From NCBI GenBank assembly GCA_900768125.1, contig CAAGBS010000063.1:1-54046 (forward strand): DNA of 54,046 nucleotides, written 5' to 3'. Position numbers and translations under genes: made by a program. Below the pieces are notes generated by a model. It was not told where the DNA came from. It ran no database searches and saw only the letters and a program-made list of their open reading frames with translations. Position 1 is the first letter of the stretch. Every line of letters starts with the position of its first letter. Source of the DNA: Oscillospiraceae bacterium (GTDB lineage: Bacteria; Bacillota; Clostridia; Oscillospirales; Ruminococcaceae). Of the stretch, positions 32,740 to 42,046 are shown in pieces.

Positions 32740-33649
32740 TCTCGATTAGCTTGAAAGATTCGCTTGTGGAATACTTCCAGCGGTCAATATGTCCCTCGGT
32801 AAGGAAATATCTCAGCTCATTGTCGCGGAACGTCTCGGTTGACGTGTTCACGATGATGAGCTTTATTTTCATCTTCTCGGGATTTATCGCCTTGATATAG
32901 ACGCTGGCGCAGTCGTTAACACGCACGTCCTCGCGGAGTTCGGCAAGCCCGGCGAGATTCGGGGTAAGTTCAACGAACACCCCGTATTCCTCTATGGAAC
33001 GGACTATACCCGTTACAGTCTCGCCTGCCTCAAACATCGCCGCGTTCTCCTGCCAGGTGCCGAGCAGTTCCTTGTGCGAAAGGCATATCCTGCCGTTATC
33101 CACGGATTTCACCGCCGCATAGATACTCTGACCAACGCTGAATCTGTCCTTGGGGTGAGTTATCCGCGAGACTGAGATCATGTCTATCGGGATAAGCGAG
33201 GGGATACCGCAGCCAATGTCAACGAAGCAGCCGAAAGGCTCCAGATGAGTGACCCTTGCAGGAATAATATCGCCGGAATGAAGTTTATCCAGGTGGTCAG
33301 CCTTGCATCTTTCCTGTGCGGCTCTGCGGGAAAGCACCGCGTATGTATCGCCGTTTTCGTCCTCGCGGAAGCCGGTCACGATGAAAGCTATCGGTTTGTT
33401 CACGCGGGAGATCAGTGCGATGTCTTTGGTGGTGCCCTCTGCGATACCGAGAGCGCCCTCTTCGCGGGGAATGAACCCACGCATACAGCCAAGGTCAACG
33501 ATAAGATTATGGCGGCTGTCACAGACAACGCATGGAGCCTCCAGTATTCTGCCGGAAGCCATGCATTCGCTAAGGGTGTAGTATGACAGCAGGGAAGCCC
33601 TGTTGTCCGCGGTGCCTATAAGGCAGCCTTCGGGTAGATACTCTGTCAT
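32729..33649 (-). CDS. S1 RNA-binding domain protein (ribosomal S1-like)
   Basis: A 306-aa protein made of tandem S1/OB-fold repeats. Clear repeats are GDIIPARVTHLEPFGCFVDI (about 128-147) and GETVTGIVRSIEEYGVFVEL (about 213-232), with a degenerate one before them. It is shorter than ribosomal S1 and probably acts in RNA binding or translation. A GGAGGT site precedes its ATG. It converges on rarA. Confidence 0.85.
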   Translation of the reverse strand: MTEYLPEGCLIGTADNRASLLSYYTLSECMASGRILEAPCVVCDSRHNLIVDLGCMRGFIPREEGALGIAEGTTKDIALISRVNKPIAFIVTGFREDENGDTYAVLSRRAAQERCKADHLDKLHSGDIIPARVTHLEPFGCFVDIGCGIPSLIPIDMISVSRITHPKDRFSVGQSIYAAVKSVDNGRICLSHKELLGTWQENAAMFEAGETVTGIVRSIEEYGVFVELTPNLAGLAELREDVRVNDCASVYIKAINPEKMKIKLIIVNTSTETFRDNELRYFLTEGHIDRWKYSTSESFKLIETIF

Positions 33650-33803
33650 TTTGTACCTCCAGATCAGTTTTTTCTGTAAATAATATGATGCTATAGAGCT
33701 GATTATTCTATAAAATACAGGATATTTATACAGTTACTTCATATGTTTTTTTAGTCAGCGGCTGTGAATGCTGTGAGAATTTCCCATATACAAGTTTGAA
33801 ATA

Positions 33804-33830
33804 CACTCCTGTGCAGTTCACACAGGAGTG
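33804..33830 (-). terminator. Terminator of the arginine operon
   Basis: CACTCCTGTG/CACAGGAGTG forms a perfect 10-bp stem with a seven-base loop, 18 bases after the argF stop. Only a short T-stretch follows on the minus strand. Confidence 0.65.
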
Positions 33831-33847
33831 CTTTCTATTTGTTAAAA

Positions 33848-34762
33848 TCAAGCCTCAGGAGCCATCAGGCGCACCATGACTGCCTTCTGAGCGTGCAGTC
33901 TGTTTTCTGCCTCGTCAAAGATCTCGTTAGCGTGCTGCTCGAATACCTTGGCGGTTATCTCCTCCTCGCGGTGAGCGGGCAGGCAGTGCATTACCATTGC
34001 ATCGGGCTTTGCGGAAGCCATTACAGCGTCGTTTATCTGGTAGCCCTTGAATATCTCGCGGCGCTTTGCTGCTTCCTCCTCCTGACCCATGGAAGCCCAT
34101 ACGTCAGTGTAAAGCACGTCAGCGTCTGCCGCAGCTTCAACAGGGTTGCTTACTATCCGGAACTTTCCGGGGTACTGCTTAGCAAAGTCGATGATAGTCT
34201 GGTCGGGGTAGTAGCCCTCAGGGCAGCCGAGGGAAACGCTCATGCCTACTTTGAGTGCGCCTACAGTCAGGGAGTTTGCCATGTTGTTGCCATCGCCGAT
34301 ATAGCAGAACTTCAGACCGTCAAGCTTGTTCTTGTGCTCGCGTACAGTCTGGAGGTCAGCCAACACCTGGCAGGGGTGGCAGTAGTCAGTCAGACCGTTG
34401 ATTATCGGAATGGAACCGTACTCAGCGAGGTCTTCGACCTCTTTCTGAGCGAATGTGCGAATCATGATACCGCTGAGGTAGCGGGAGAGTACGCGTGCAG
34501 TATCCTGGACAGGCTCGCCGCGGCCTATCTGCAGGTCGCGCGAGGACAGAAACAGCGCCTGACCGCCGAGCTGATACATGCCTGTTTCGAAAGAAACGCG
34601 TGTTCTTGTCGAGGACTTCTGGAATATCATGCCAAGAGTCTGACCCTTGAGAATGTTGTGGGGAATGCCGTGCTTCTGCTCGTACTTGAGCTGGTCGGCA
34701 AGGTTAAGAATGTCTATGATCTCCTCAGTGCTGAGATCAAGCAGCTTTAATAAATGCTTCAT
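33848..34762 (-). CDS. argF: Ornithine carbamoyltransferase
   Basis: A 304-aa enzyme that makes citrulline from ornithine and carbamoyl phosphate. SSTRTRVSFE is the carbamoyl phosphate loop, DYCHPCQVLAD follows, and MHCLPAHR contains the catalytic Cys. Length and motifs are standard. It is the last gene of the arg operon, 15 bases after argD. Confidence 0.97.
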   Translation of the reverse strand: MKHLLKLLDLSTEEIIDILNLADQLKYEQKHGIPHNILKGQTLGMIFQKSSTRTRVSFETGMYQLGGQALFLSSRDLQIGRGEPVQDTARVLSRYLSGIMIRTFAQKEVEDLAEYGSIPIINGLTDYCHPCQVLADLQTVREHKNKLDGLKFCYIGDGNNMANSLTVGALKVGMSVSLGCPEGYYPDQTIIDFAKQYPGKFRIVSNPVEAAADADVLYTDVWASMGQEEEAAKRREIFKGYQINDAVMASAKPDAMVMHCLPAHREEEITAKVFEQHANEIFDEAENRLHAQKAVMVRLMAPEA

Positions 34763-34777
34763 TGTGATTTCCTTTCA

Positions 34778-35944
34778 TCATGCGTTCAGCAGACCGAGCA
34801 GGATATCAAGCCCCTTGTCGATCTCCTCGTAAGTAATAGTGAGCGGTGGAAGCAGGCGAATTTTTGTCTTTGCGGTCAGCAGCAGCAGCCCCTTGTCGAG
34901 CGCTGCTCTGACTACATCGCCAGCCTTTTTGTTTTTCAGTTCAATGCCTATCATCAGACCCATTCCGGAAACGGAAGCTACCTCGGGTGAGGTGAGCAGC
35001 TTCTCGCGGATATAAGCACCCTTGCGTGCAACCTCATCAAGGAAGCCGGGCGTATTGACTGTTTCAAGGACTGCAAGACCGCCGGCGCAGGAAATAGGAT
35101 TTCCGCCGAACGTGGAACCGTGGGTTCCCGCAGTCAGTACCTTTGAGCACTTCTCGCCGGAAAGGCAGACGCCTATCGGAACGCCGCCCGCGAGTCCCTT
35201 TGCGAGGGTAGTGAGGTCGGCTTTTTTGCCGAAATTGTCGCCGGCGAGGAACTTACCCGTTCTGCCAACACCGGTCTGAACCTCATCGGCAATGGTGAGA
35301 ACGTCCTTTTCAGCGCACAGACTGAAGATCTCGTCAACGAAATCCTGCTGCAGAGCCATAACTCCGCCCTCGCCCTGGATGTACTCAAACATTACTGCGC
35401 AGACAGTGTCGTCCAGTTTTGCGCGCAGGTCTTCGATATTGTTCGCTTCAACGTTGACGAATCCCTCCACGAACGGGAAGAAATAGTTGTGGAACACGTC
35501 CTGCCCGGTCGCGGAAAGGGTGCAGAGCGTTCTGCCGTGGAAGCTGTTCACCAGGGTGATTATGTTGCTTCTGCCCTTGCCGTACTTGTCAAAGCTGTAC
35601 TTACGCGCGATTTTAATGGCGCATTCGTTAGCCTCGGCGCCGGAGTTGCCGAAGAACATATCGGTGTAGCCAGCAGTCTCGCAGAGAGCCTTTGCGAAAT
35701 CTGCCTGCACCTTTGTATAGTAGTAATTTGAAGTATGCTGTATCTTGTGAGCCTGGTCGCAGACAGCCTTGACCCACTTATCATTGCAGTAGCCAAGCGA
35801 GTTAGTACCGATTCCGCTGCCGAAATCTATGTATTCCTTGCCGTTCTCATCGACTGCCTGTCTGCCGGAGCCGCTGTCAAGAACCAGGTCATATCTGCCG
35901 TAGCTTGGCATTACATATTTGTTGAATTGTTCTATTGTACTCAT
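34778..35944 (-). CDS. argD: Acetylornithine aminotransferase
   Basis: A 388-aa class III PLP aminotransferase. GSGIGTNSLGY at the N-terminus, FGNSGAEANECAIK, IADEVQTGVGRTG, and the PLP lysine in TLAKGLAGGVPIG are intact. It transfers an amino group to N-acetylglutamate semialdehyde. It lies nine bases after argB. Confidence 0.96.
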   Translation of the reverse strand: MSTIEQFNKYVMPSYGRYDLVLDSGSGRQAVDENGKEYIDFGSGIGTNSLGYCNDKWVKAVCDQAHKIQHTSNYYYTKVQADFAKALCETAGYTDMFFGNSGAEANECAIKIARKYSFDKYGKGRSNIITLVNSFHGRTLCTLSATGQDVFHNYFFPFVEGFVNVEANNIEDLRAKLDDTVCAVMFEYIQGEGGVMALQQDFVDEIFSLCAEKDVLTIADEVQTGVGRTGKFLAGDNFGKKADLTTLAKGLAGGVPIGVCLSGEKCSKVLTAGTHGSTFGGNPISCAGGLAVLETVNTPGFLDEVARKGAYIREKLLTSPEVASVSGMGLMIGIELKNKKAGDVVRAALDKGLLLLTAKTKIRLLPPLTITYEEIDKGLDILLGLLNA

Positions 35945-35953
35945 ATTGACCTC

Positions 35954-36808
35954 TTACGGAATTATCATCGTGCCTGCGCCGATATCGGTGAGAAGCTCGA
36001 TGAGTATTGAGTGCGGGATACGCCCGTCGATGATGTTTGTTTTCTTTACGCCGCGGCGTACCGCTTCAACACAGCAATCAATCTTCGGAACCATACCGCC
36101 GGAGATTATTCCCTGATTCTTGAGATAAGGAACTTCGCTGACACCTAAGACTCTTATAAGTGTGCTGTCATCGTCCTTGTCCTCCAGCAGACCCTTGATA
36201 TCGGTCAGGAGAATAAGGTTTGCTGCGCCCATCTCAGCCGCGATACGCGCAGCGGCAGTATCTGCGTTGATGTTGAAGACCTCACCGTTCTTACCGGAAG
36301 CTACAGTGGAAACCACCGGAATATATCCGTTGTTGAGTGCTGTATTTATCACATCGGGATTTATCTCGGTGATATCGCCGACATAACCAAGGTCGGGATT
36401 AAGCTGCATTGCCCTGATAAGTTCACCGTCAAGACCGCACAGACCCATTGCCTTGCCGCCCGCGCGCTCCAGAAGCTGTACAAGATCCTTGTTGACCTTG
36501 CCTGCAAGCACCATCTGAACGATGTCGATAGTCTCCTCGTCAGTGTAGCGCAGACCGTTGACAAACTCGCTCTGCTTGTTTATCTTCTTGAGCATTGCGT
36601 TTATCTCAGGACCGCCGCCGTGCACCAGCACTACCTTTATGCCGACCAGCGATAGCAGCACGATATCCTGCATCACAGCCTGTTTTAAGTTCTCGTTAGT
36701 CATGGCGTTGCCGCCGTATTTTACTACAACGACCTTATCGTTGTATTCCTGAAGATAGGGGAGCGCTTCAACCAGCGCGTTAGCCCGTATATCGTAATCT
36801 ATCTGCAT
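35954..36808 (-). CDS. argB: Acetylglutamate kinase
   Basis: A 284-aa amino-acid kinase. VVKYGGNAM and VLVHGGGPEI are the ATP and substrate loops, and NADTAAARIAAEMGA follows. It phosphorylates N-acetylglutamate. Such ArgB proteins, in pathways with ArgJ recycling, are often inhibited by arginine. It lies 12 bases after argJ. Confidence 0.96.
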   Translation of the reverse strand: MQIDYDIRANALVEALPYLQEYNDKVVVVKYGGNAMTNENLKQAVMQDIVLLSLVGIKVVLVHGGGPEINAMLKKINKQSEFVNGLRYTDEETIDIVQMVLAGKVNKDLVQLLERAGGKAMGLCGLDGELIRAMQLNPDLGYVGDITEINPDVINTALNNGYIPVVSTVASGKNGEVFNINADTAAARIAAEMGAANLILLTDIKGLLEDKDDDSTLIRVLGVSEVPYLKNQGIISGGMVPKIDCCVEAVRRGVKKTNIIDGRIPHSILIELLTDIGAGTMIIP

Positions 36809-36820
36809 TTCTGTTGCTCC

Positions 36821-38056
36821 TTATGTGCGGTACTCCGCATTTATCTTTACATATTCGAATGTAAGGTCGCAGCCCCAGGCGATAGCCTCGCCCTCGCCGC
36901 AGTGCAGGTCTACCAGTATCTTTATCTCTTCCTCGGAGAGCACTTCCTTTGCGGCTTCCTCGGAGAAATTGATTCCTGCGCCGTTGGTGCAGACCGTTAC
37001 CTTACCCTTTTCGCTCGCCAGCTCGACTGACACCTTACTGATATCGAAATCAGCCTTGGAATAGCCGATAGCGCAGAGGATACGTCCCCAGTTTGCGTCT
37101 GCCGCGAACATAGCCGCTTTTACCAGGCTGGAAGAAATTACGGACTTCGCAACTATCTTCGCAGTGTTCTCGTCCGGTGCGCCCTTTACGATACACTCGA
37201 GGAGTTTGGTCGCACCCTCGCCGTCGCGGGCAGTCTCGCGGGCAAGATTCATCATTACTGCGTAAAGCGCGTTCTCAAACTTCTCGTAGTTGGTGTCCTC
37301 GCTGGTTATCTCAGGATTCTTGGCAAGACCGCTGCTCATGAGGATCAGCGTGTCGTTGGTGGAGGTGTCGCCGTCAACGCTTACCATACTGTAGGTCAGG
37401 GAATTGACCTTGCGCAGCGCCTTTTCAAGCAGTTCGCGGCAGATAGCAACGTCAGTGGTGATGAATCCCAGCATAGTAGCCATATTCGGTGCTATCATTC
37501 CGCTGCCCTTGGAAATACCGCCGACGTGACACTTTCTGCCTTCGATCTCAAATTCAACTGCGACTTCTTTCTTGCGGGTATCAGTTGTCATGATGGCCTC
37601 GCACGCCTCGCTGCTCTTCTTGGAGGAAAGTTCCTTTGCAAGCGTGGGAATGCGCGCCTTTATCGGCTTGATGGAAAGCGGCTGACCGATAACTCCGGTC
37701 GAGCCTACGAGTACATCGTCTGCGTCGATATCAAGAGCTTCGGCGGTAAGTTCGCACATCTGCTCGGCTATCTCTATGCCGTTTTCATTGCAGGTGTTCG
37801 CGTTGCCGGAATTAACTATTACCGCCTGTGCATAGCCGTCTTTCAGGTGCTTCTGAGTAACGTAAATCGGCGCGCCCTTAACCTTGTTGGTAGTGTAGAG
37901 TGCGGCAGCCTTGCAGCGCTCAGCGCAGAAGATCATCGCGAGATCGCGCTTGGTTGTGTTGCCAGCCTTTATGCCTGCGATAACGCCCGCGGCGGTGAAA
38001 CCTTCGGCAGCACACACGCCGCCGTCTACAAACTCATAGCCTTCAAATTTAACCAT
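36821..38056 (-). CDS. argJ: Glutamate N-acetyltransferase / bifunctional ArgJ
   Basis: A 411-aa self-cleaving enzyme that transfers the acetyl group from acetylornithine to glutamate. The cleavage site is Ala-Thr in DGEGATKLLE, which makes the Thr the nucleophile of the beta chain. KGSGMIAPNMATML and VDGDTSTNDT are family signatures. I start at ATG 38056 (MVKFEG) because GTAAGGT lies upstream; an open frame continues 12 codons further without a ribosome site. Confidence 0.95.
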   Translation of the reverse strand: MVKFEGYEFVDGGVCAAEGFTAAGVIAGIKAGNTTKRDLAMIFCAERCKAAALYTTNKVKGAPIYVTQKHLKDGYAQAVIVNSGNANTCNENGIEIAEQMCELTAEALDIDADDVLVGSTGVIGQPLSIKPIKARIPTLAKELSSKKSSEACEAIMTTDTRKKEVAVEFEIEGRKCHVGGISKGSGMIAPNMATMLGFITTDVAICRELLEKALRKVNSLTYSMVSVDGDTSTNDTLILMSSGLAKNPEITSEDTNYEKFENALYAVMMNLARETARDGEGATKLLECIVKGAPDENTAKIVAKSVISSSLVKAAMFAADANWGRILCAIGYSKADFDISKVSVELASEKGKVTVCTNGAGINFSEEAAKEVLSEEEIKILVDLHCGEGEAIAWGCDLTFEYVKINAEYRT

Positions 38057-38066
38057 TTTATGTACC

Positions 38067-39002
38067 TTACAGCAGTCCGGTGGTCTCGTCAATGCCCATC
38101 ATAATGTTGAGGCACTGTACCGCCGCGCCGCTTGCTCCCTTTCCCAGATTGTCAAGTCTTGAACAGAGTATCAGCCTGTCGTCGTTTCCGTTGACGAAAA
38201 GCTGCATCATATTTGTACCGCTGAGGTCGTTCGCGCTGAGGAATCCGTCCTCCGGAGCGCCCTCTGGCATTACCTTTACGAAGTTAGCCCCTGAGTAGTA
38301 CTCAGCAAGTGCTTTGCGAACATCGTCAGTGGTGTACTTTTTAGTGAGAAGCCTTGTATGCAGCGGCAGTGAAACAACCATGCCGCTGAAATAGTCGCAC
38401 ACCAGCGGATTGAACGCCGGGGCGTACTCCAGACCGCATATCTTCTGCATTTCAGGCAGGTGCTTGTGCTGCTGAGTCAGCGCATACTGACGCGGGCTGT
38501 CGAATCCGGCAGGACGGTCATCACTCTCGTAGACTGCGATCGCTTTCTTGCCGGCGCCGCTGTAGCCGGATACCGCATGAACGCTCACGGGGTAATCAGC
38601 TGGCATGATACCGAGCTTCACCAGCGGATAAACCATTGAAATAAAGCCGCTCGCATAGCATCCGGGAACTGCGGTCCTCGAGGACTTAGCTATCTTCTCA
38701 CGAAAATCCTTTCCAAGTTCCGGGAAGCCATAAGCCCAGTCGGGGTTGGTCCTGTGCGCGGTGGAAGCATCGATAATGCGGGTATTGCTGCCCTCGGCAA
38801 GCGCGACTGCTTCTCTCGCCGCGGCGTCCGGCAGGCAGAGGAATGTGAAATCCGCGCTGTGGATAAGCCTGCGGCGCTCGTCTGCGTCCTTGCGCTTATC
38901 TTCGTCTATGCGGAGCAGTTCTATATCGGAACGGTTCTTGAATCTCTCGAGTATTTTAAGTCCGGTCGTACCCTCCTGACCGTCAATGTAAACCTTAACC
39001 AT
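38067..39002 (-). CDS. argC: N-acetyl-gamma-glutamyl-phosphate reductase (type 2)
   Basis: A 311-aa NADPH-dependent reductase of the shorter type 2 ArgC group. GQEGTTGLKI is the nucleotide loop and AVPGCYASGF contains the catalytic Cys. The ATG at 39002 has GGAGG upstream; it overlaps the argH stop by eight bases, so the two are coupled. It forms acetylglutamate semialdehyde. Confidence 0.95.
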   Translation of the reverse strand: MVKVYIDGQEGTTGLKILERFKNRSDIELLRIDEDKRKDADERRRLIHSADFTFLCLPDAAAREAVALAEGSNTRIIDASTAHRTNPDWAYGFPELGKDFREKIAKSSRTAVPGCYASGFISMVYPLVKLGIMPADYPVSVHAVSGYSGAGKKAIAVYESDDRPAGFDSPRQYALTQQHKHLPEMQKICGLEYAPAFNPLVCDYFSGMVVSLPLHTRLLTKKYTTDDVRKALAEYYSGANFVKVMPEGAPEDGFLSANDLSGTNMMQLFVNGNDDRLILCSRLDNLGKGASGAAVQCLNIMMGIDETTGLL

Positions 39003-40386
39003 TGCCAAGTTCCTCCAGTTTCTTTCTGGTAAGCTCTATCTGCTTCTTTACGCTCTCAGGCGCAGGACCGCCGAACGACTTCCTCTCGCGCACGCAGGTG
39101 TCAAGGCTGATGGCTTCGTAAACGTCCTCGGTGAACAGGTCGCTCTGCTTCTGGTAATCCGCAAGCGGAAGTTCTTCAAGCGTTGTGCCTAGTTCTATGC
39201 AGTGGGCAACGAGACCGCCTGTGATCTTATATGCAGTACGGAACGGCATACCTTTCTTAACGAGGTAATCAGCGCAGTCGGTGGCGTTAATAAAGCCCTT
39301 TGCGGCCGCCCTGCGCATATTGTCCTTGTAGAGGGTCATTGTTTCGAGCATGGGAATGAACGTAGTCAGGCAAAGTTTGAGATTGTCCACCGCGTCGAAG
39401 ATGGCTTCCTTGTCTTCCTGCATATCCTTGTTGTAGGCGAGGGGGAGACCCTTCATCATGGCAAGGAGGGTCATGTTGTCGCCGATAACGCGGGCGGTCT
39501 TTCCGCGGATAAGTTCGGTAACGTCCGGGTTCTTCTTCTGCGGCATAATGCTGGAACCTGTGGAAAAGCGGTCGGAAAGCTCGATGAACTTGAACTCCCA
39601 GCTGCACCACATGATTATCTCCTCGGAGAAGCGGGAGAGGTGCATCATGCAGATGGAGATCGCACTTGCAAGTTCAATGCAGAAATCTCGGTCGGAAACG
39701 CCATCGAGGGAATTCACCATCGGGCCATCCATGCCGAGGAGTTCAGCGGTGCGGTCGCGGTTTATGCGGTAGGTAGTTCCGGCGAGCGCGCAGCTTCCGA
39801 GCGGGGAAACGTTCATGCGGCGCAGGGTGTCGTCAAAGCGCTCGATATCCCTCAGGAGCATCTGCGCATACGCCATCATGTGATGACCGAACGTTATCGG
39901 CTGTGCGCGCTGCAGGTGAGTGTATCCGGGCATGATAGTCTCGGTATTCTCGTCCGCGATGTTGCAGAGCACCTTGACAAGCGAGACCACAAGTTCCCGG
40001 AGTTCCTTTATAGCGTCGCGGAGATACAGACGGATATCAAGAGCGACCTGGTCGTTTCTTGAACGCGAGGTGTGAAGACGCTTTCCCACATCGCCAAGGC
40101 GCTTTGTAAGTTCCGCCTCGATGAACATGTGAATATCTTCCGCCGTCATATCGAACTGCAGCTTGCCGTTCTCGATGTCTGCAAGGATCTCTTTCAGACC
40201 GCCGATAAGCTCCAGGCTGTCGCTCATGCTGATTATGCCCTGTTCTCCGAGCATGGTAGCGTGGGCAATGCTGCCCTCGATATCCTGCCTGTACATTCTT
40301 CCATCGAAAGCGATAGAAGAATTGAATGCGTTAACTCTGCTGTCCACGCCCTGTGAGGAACGTCCAGCCCACATCATTTCTGCCAT
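38995..40386 (-). CDS. argH: Argininosuccinate lyase
   Basis: A 463-aa lyase of the fumarase/aspartase superfamily that splits argininosuccinate into arginine and fumarate. GSSIMPQKKNPD is the flexible signature loop and TSRSRNDQVALD carries the substrate-binding residues. It is followed by argC with overlap. Confidence 0.97.
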   Translation of the reverse strand: MAEMMWAGRSSQGVDSRVNAFNSSIAFDGRMYRQDIEGSIAHATMLGEQGIISMSDSLELIGGLKEILADIENGKLQFDMTAEDIHMFIEAELTKRLGDVGKRLHTSRSRNDQVALDIRLYLRDAIKELRELVVSLVKVLCNIADENTETIMPGYTHLQRAQPITFGHHMMAYAQMLLRDIERFDDTLRRMNVSPLGSCALAGTTYRINRDRTAELLGMDGPMVNSLDGVSDRDFCIELASAISICMMHLSRFSEEIIMWCSWEFKFIELSDRFSTGSSIMPQKKNPDVTELIRGKTARVIGDNMTLLAMMKGLPLAYNKDMQEDKEAIFDAVDNLKLCLTTFIPMLETMTLYKDNMRRAAAKGFINATDCADYLVKKGMPFRTAYKITGGLVAHCIELGTTLEELPLADYQKQSDLFTEDVYEAISLDTCVRERKSFGGPAPESVKKQIELTRKKLEELGNG

Positions 40387-40422
40387 AAAACTACCTCGTT
40401 TTTATTTTCCTGATAAAAGACT

Positions 40423-40456
40423 TTAAGAGCGGAAAGGCTGAACTTCCCGCTCTTAA
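40423..40456 (-). terminator. Hairpin between argG and argH
   Basis: A perfect 10-bp stem TTAAGAGCGG/CCGCTCTTAA with a 14-base loop lies 15 bases after the argG stop. The minus strand after it is only partly T-rich (AGTCTTTTAT), so it is either a partial terminator that lowers argH and downstream expression or a processing signal. Confidence 0.5.
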
Positions 40457-40470
40457 CATCAGCCGTAAAA

Positions 40471-41697
40471 TTACTTCTTGTTTCTCTCAGCGTCCAGGAG
40501 TGCCTTCACATGGATAGGCAGACCGAACAGGTTGATGAAGCCTGCGGAATCCTTCTGGTCGTAAACATCGTCCTCGTCGAAGGAAGCGAAATCCTTGCTG
40601 TAGAGGGTGTCAGGAGAGGTTACACCTGCATTGATGATGTTGCCCTTGTAGAGCTTCAGCTTAACGTCGCCGTTAACAGTTTCCTGAGTCTTGTCTACGA
40701 ATGCGTCCATAGCCTCGCGCAGGGGAGTGTACCACTGACCGTTGTATACGATATCAGCGTATTTCTGAGCCAGACCAGCCTTGTAGTGCTGAGTTTCCTT
40801 ATCAAGGCAGATGGTCTCCAGAACCTCGTGTGCGTGGTAAAGGATAGTTCCGCCGGGGGTCTCATAAACGCCTCTGGACTTCATGCCGACCAGACGGTTC
40901 TCAACTACATCGTAGATACCGATACCGTTCTCGCCGCCAAGCTTGTTCAAAGCCTTGATCAGCTTAACGCCGTCCATCTTCTCACCGTTGAGCGCGGTGG
41001 GGATACCCTTTTCGAAGTGGATAGTAACATAGGTGGGCTTGTCGGGAGCCTGCTCGGGGGATACGCCGAGTTCCAGGAAGCCGGGCTTGTTGTACTGCGG
41101 CTCGTTAGCGGGATCCTCGAGGTCAAGACCTTCGTGGGAAAGGTGCCACAGGTTCATATCCTTGGAGTAGTTGGTCTCACGGGTGATCTTTATCGGAACG
41201 TTGTGAGCCTCTGCGTACTCGATCTCCTGCTCACGGGACTTGATGTTCCAGATTCTCCACGGAGCGATGATCTGCATTTCAGGTGCGAGTGCCTTGATAG
41301 TCAGTTCGAAACGAACCTGGTCGTTGCCCTTGCCGGTGCAGCCGTGGCAGATAGCGTCAGCGCCTTCCTTGCGTGCGATCTCAACGATACGCTTAGCAAT
41401 AGGAGGACGTGCAAAAGAAGTACCGAGCAGATAGCCCTCGTACTTAGCGCCAGCCTTAAGGGTCGGGAAAATGAAGTCGTTTACGAACTCGTCCTGAATA
41501 TCCTCAATGTACAGCTTGGAAGCGCCGGTCTTCTTTGCTCTCTCTTCGAGACCCACGATCTCGGAATCCTGACCTACATTACCAGCTACGCAGATAACTT
41601 CGCAGCCGGGATAAGTCTCGTGCAGCCAGGGGATAATGATAGATGTGTCAAGACCGCCGGAATATGCCAGTACGATCTTCTTGATTTCTTTTGCCAT
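40471..41697 (-). CDS. argG: Argininosuccinate synthase
   Basis: A 408-aa enzyme that joins citrulline and aspartate with ATP. AYSGGLDTSI is the P-loop and GCTGKGNDQVRFE is the second signature. It is the first gene of the arg cluster, transcribed from the promoter at 41778-41751 with ARG-box palindromes upstream. Confidence 0.97.
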   Translation of the reverse strand: MAKEIKKIVLAYSGGLDTSIIIPWLHETYPGCEVICVAGNVGQDSEIVGLEERAKKTGASKLYIEDIQDEFVNDFIFPTLKAGAKYEGYLLGTSFARPPIAKRIVEIARKEGADAICHGCTGKGNDQVRFELTIKALAPEMQIIAPWRIWNIKSREQEIEYAEAHNVPIKITRETNYSKDMNLWHLSHEGLDLEDPANEPQYNKPGFLELGVSPEQAPDKPTYVTIHFEKGIPTALNGEKMDGVKLIKALNKLGGENGIGIYDVVENRLVGMKSRGVYETPGGTILYHAHEVLETICLDKETQHYKAGLAQKYADIVYNGQWYTPLREAMDAFVDKTQETVNGDVKLKLYKGNIINAGVTSPDTLYSKDFASFDEDDVYDQKDSAGFINLFGLPIHVKALLDAERNKK

Positions 41698-41750
41698 GAT
41701 TTTATTCTCCTTTTCAGCCCTTTTAGGGCTAATTGATTTTTACAATCTTA

Positions 41751-41778
41751 ATTATACTCATTTTCTGGAGTTTGTCAA
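41751..41778 (-). promoter_or_regulatory. argG promoter
   Basis: On the minus strand TTGACA (41778-41773), a 16-base spacer and TATAAT (41756-41751) precede argG, with AAAAGGAG near the start. Confidence 0.75.
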
Positions 41779-41794
41779 GGGTAAAAATACCATA

Positions 41795-41813
41795 GCATGA
41801 ATATTATGCGTAT
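41795..41813. promoter_or_regulatory. Candidate ARG box 1 (ArgR/AhrC site)
   Basis: CATGAATATTATGCGTAT resembles the Bacillus ARG box (CATGAATAAAAATTCAAG-type). One half-site is perfect and the other degenerate. It lies just upstream of the argG -35. Confidence 0.5.
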
Positions 41814-41822
41814 ATTTCGAAA

Positions 41823-41958
41823 TTTTCTGAATATTTTTCTTACAAAATGCAGTTAATCAACTGTCAAAAACTATATTTATTAAGAAAATATTGTATAGTC
41901 AATGAATATTATTCATTTGTTAAAAATCGGCATACAAAGAATTTTTATTGTTTACCCC
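41823..41958. other. AT-rich control region between argG and the XRE gene
   Basis: This part of the 349-base divergent gap has no gene. It holds the second ARG-box palindrome (41901-41917) and a CAGTT-AATC-AACTG inverted repeat at about 41851-41864. Confidence 0.5.
41901..41917. promoter_or_regulatory. Candidate ARG box 2, perfect palindrome
   Basis: AATGAATA-T-TATTCATT is a perfect 8-bp inverted repeat and matches the TGAATWWWWATTCA core of ArgR/AhrC operators. It lies about 100 bases from box 1, as in repressor looping arrangements. Confidence 0.6.
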
Positions 41959-41987
41959 TTGACAAAATTCGCGTTCATGCTTATAAT
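41959..41987 (+). promoter_or_regulatory. Promoter of the XRE-ImmA operon
   Basis: TTGACA (41959-41964), a 17-base spacer and TATAAT (41982-41987) form a consensus promoter 60 bases before the regulator ATG. Confidence 0.8.
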
Positions 41988-42000
41988 ATAATCATGAACG
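41972..42000. promoter_or_regulatory. Operator palindrome over the -10 of the XRE promoter
   Basis: CGTTCATG (41972-41979) and CATGAACG (41993-42000) are perfect inverted 8-mers flanking the -10. Binding there would block RNA polymerase, so autoregulation by the downstream HTH protein is likely. Confidence 0.65.
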
Positions 42001-42046
42001 TGAAAGCTGGAAAAAAGATCAGCTGACTGAACGGAGGAAATTTATC

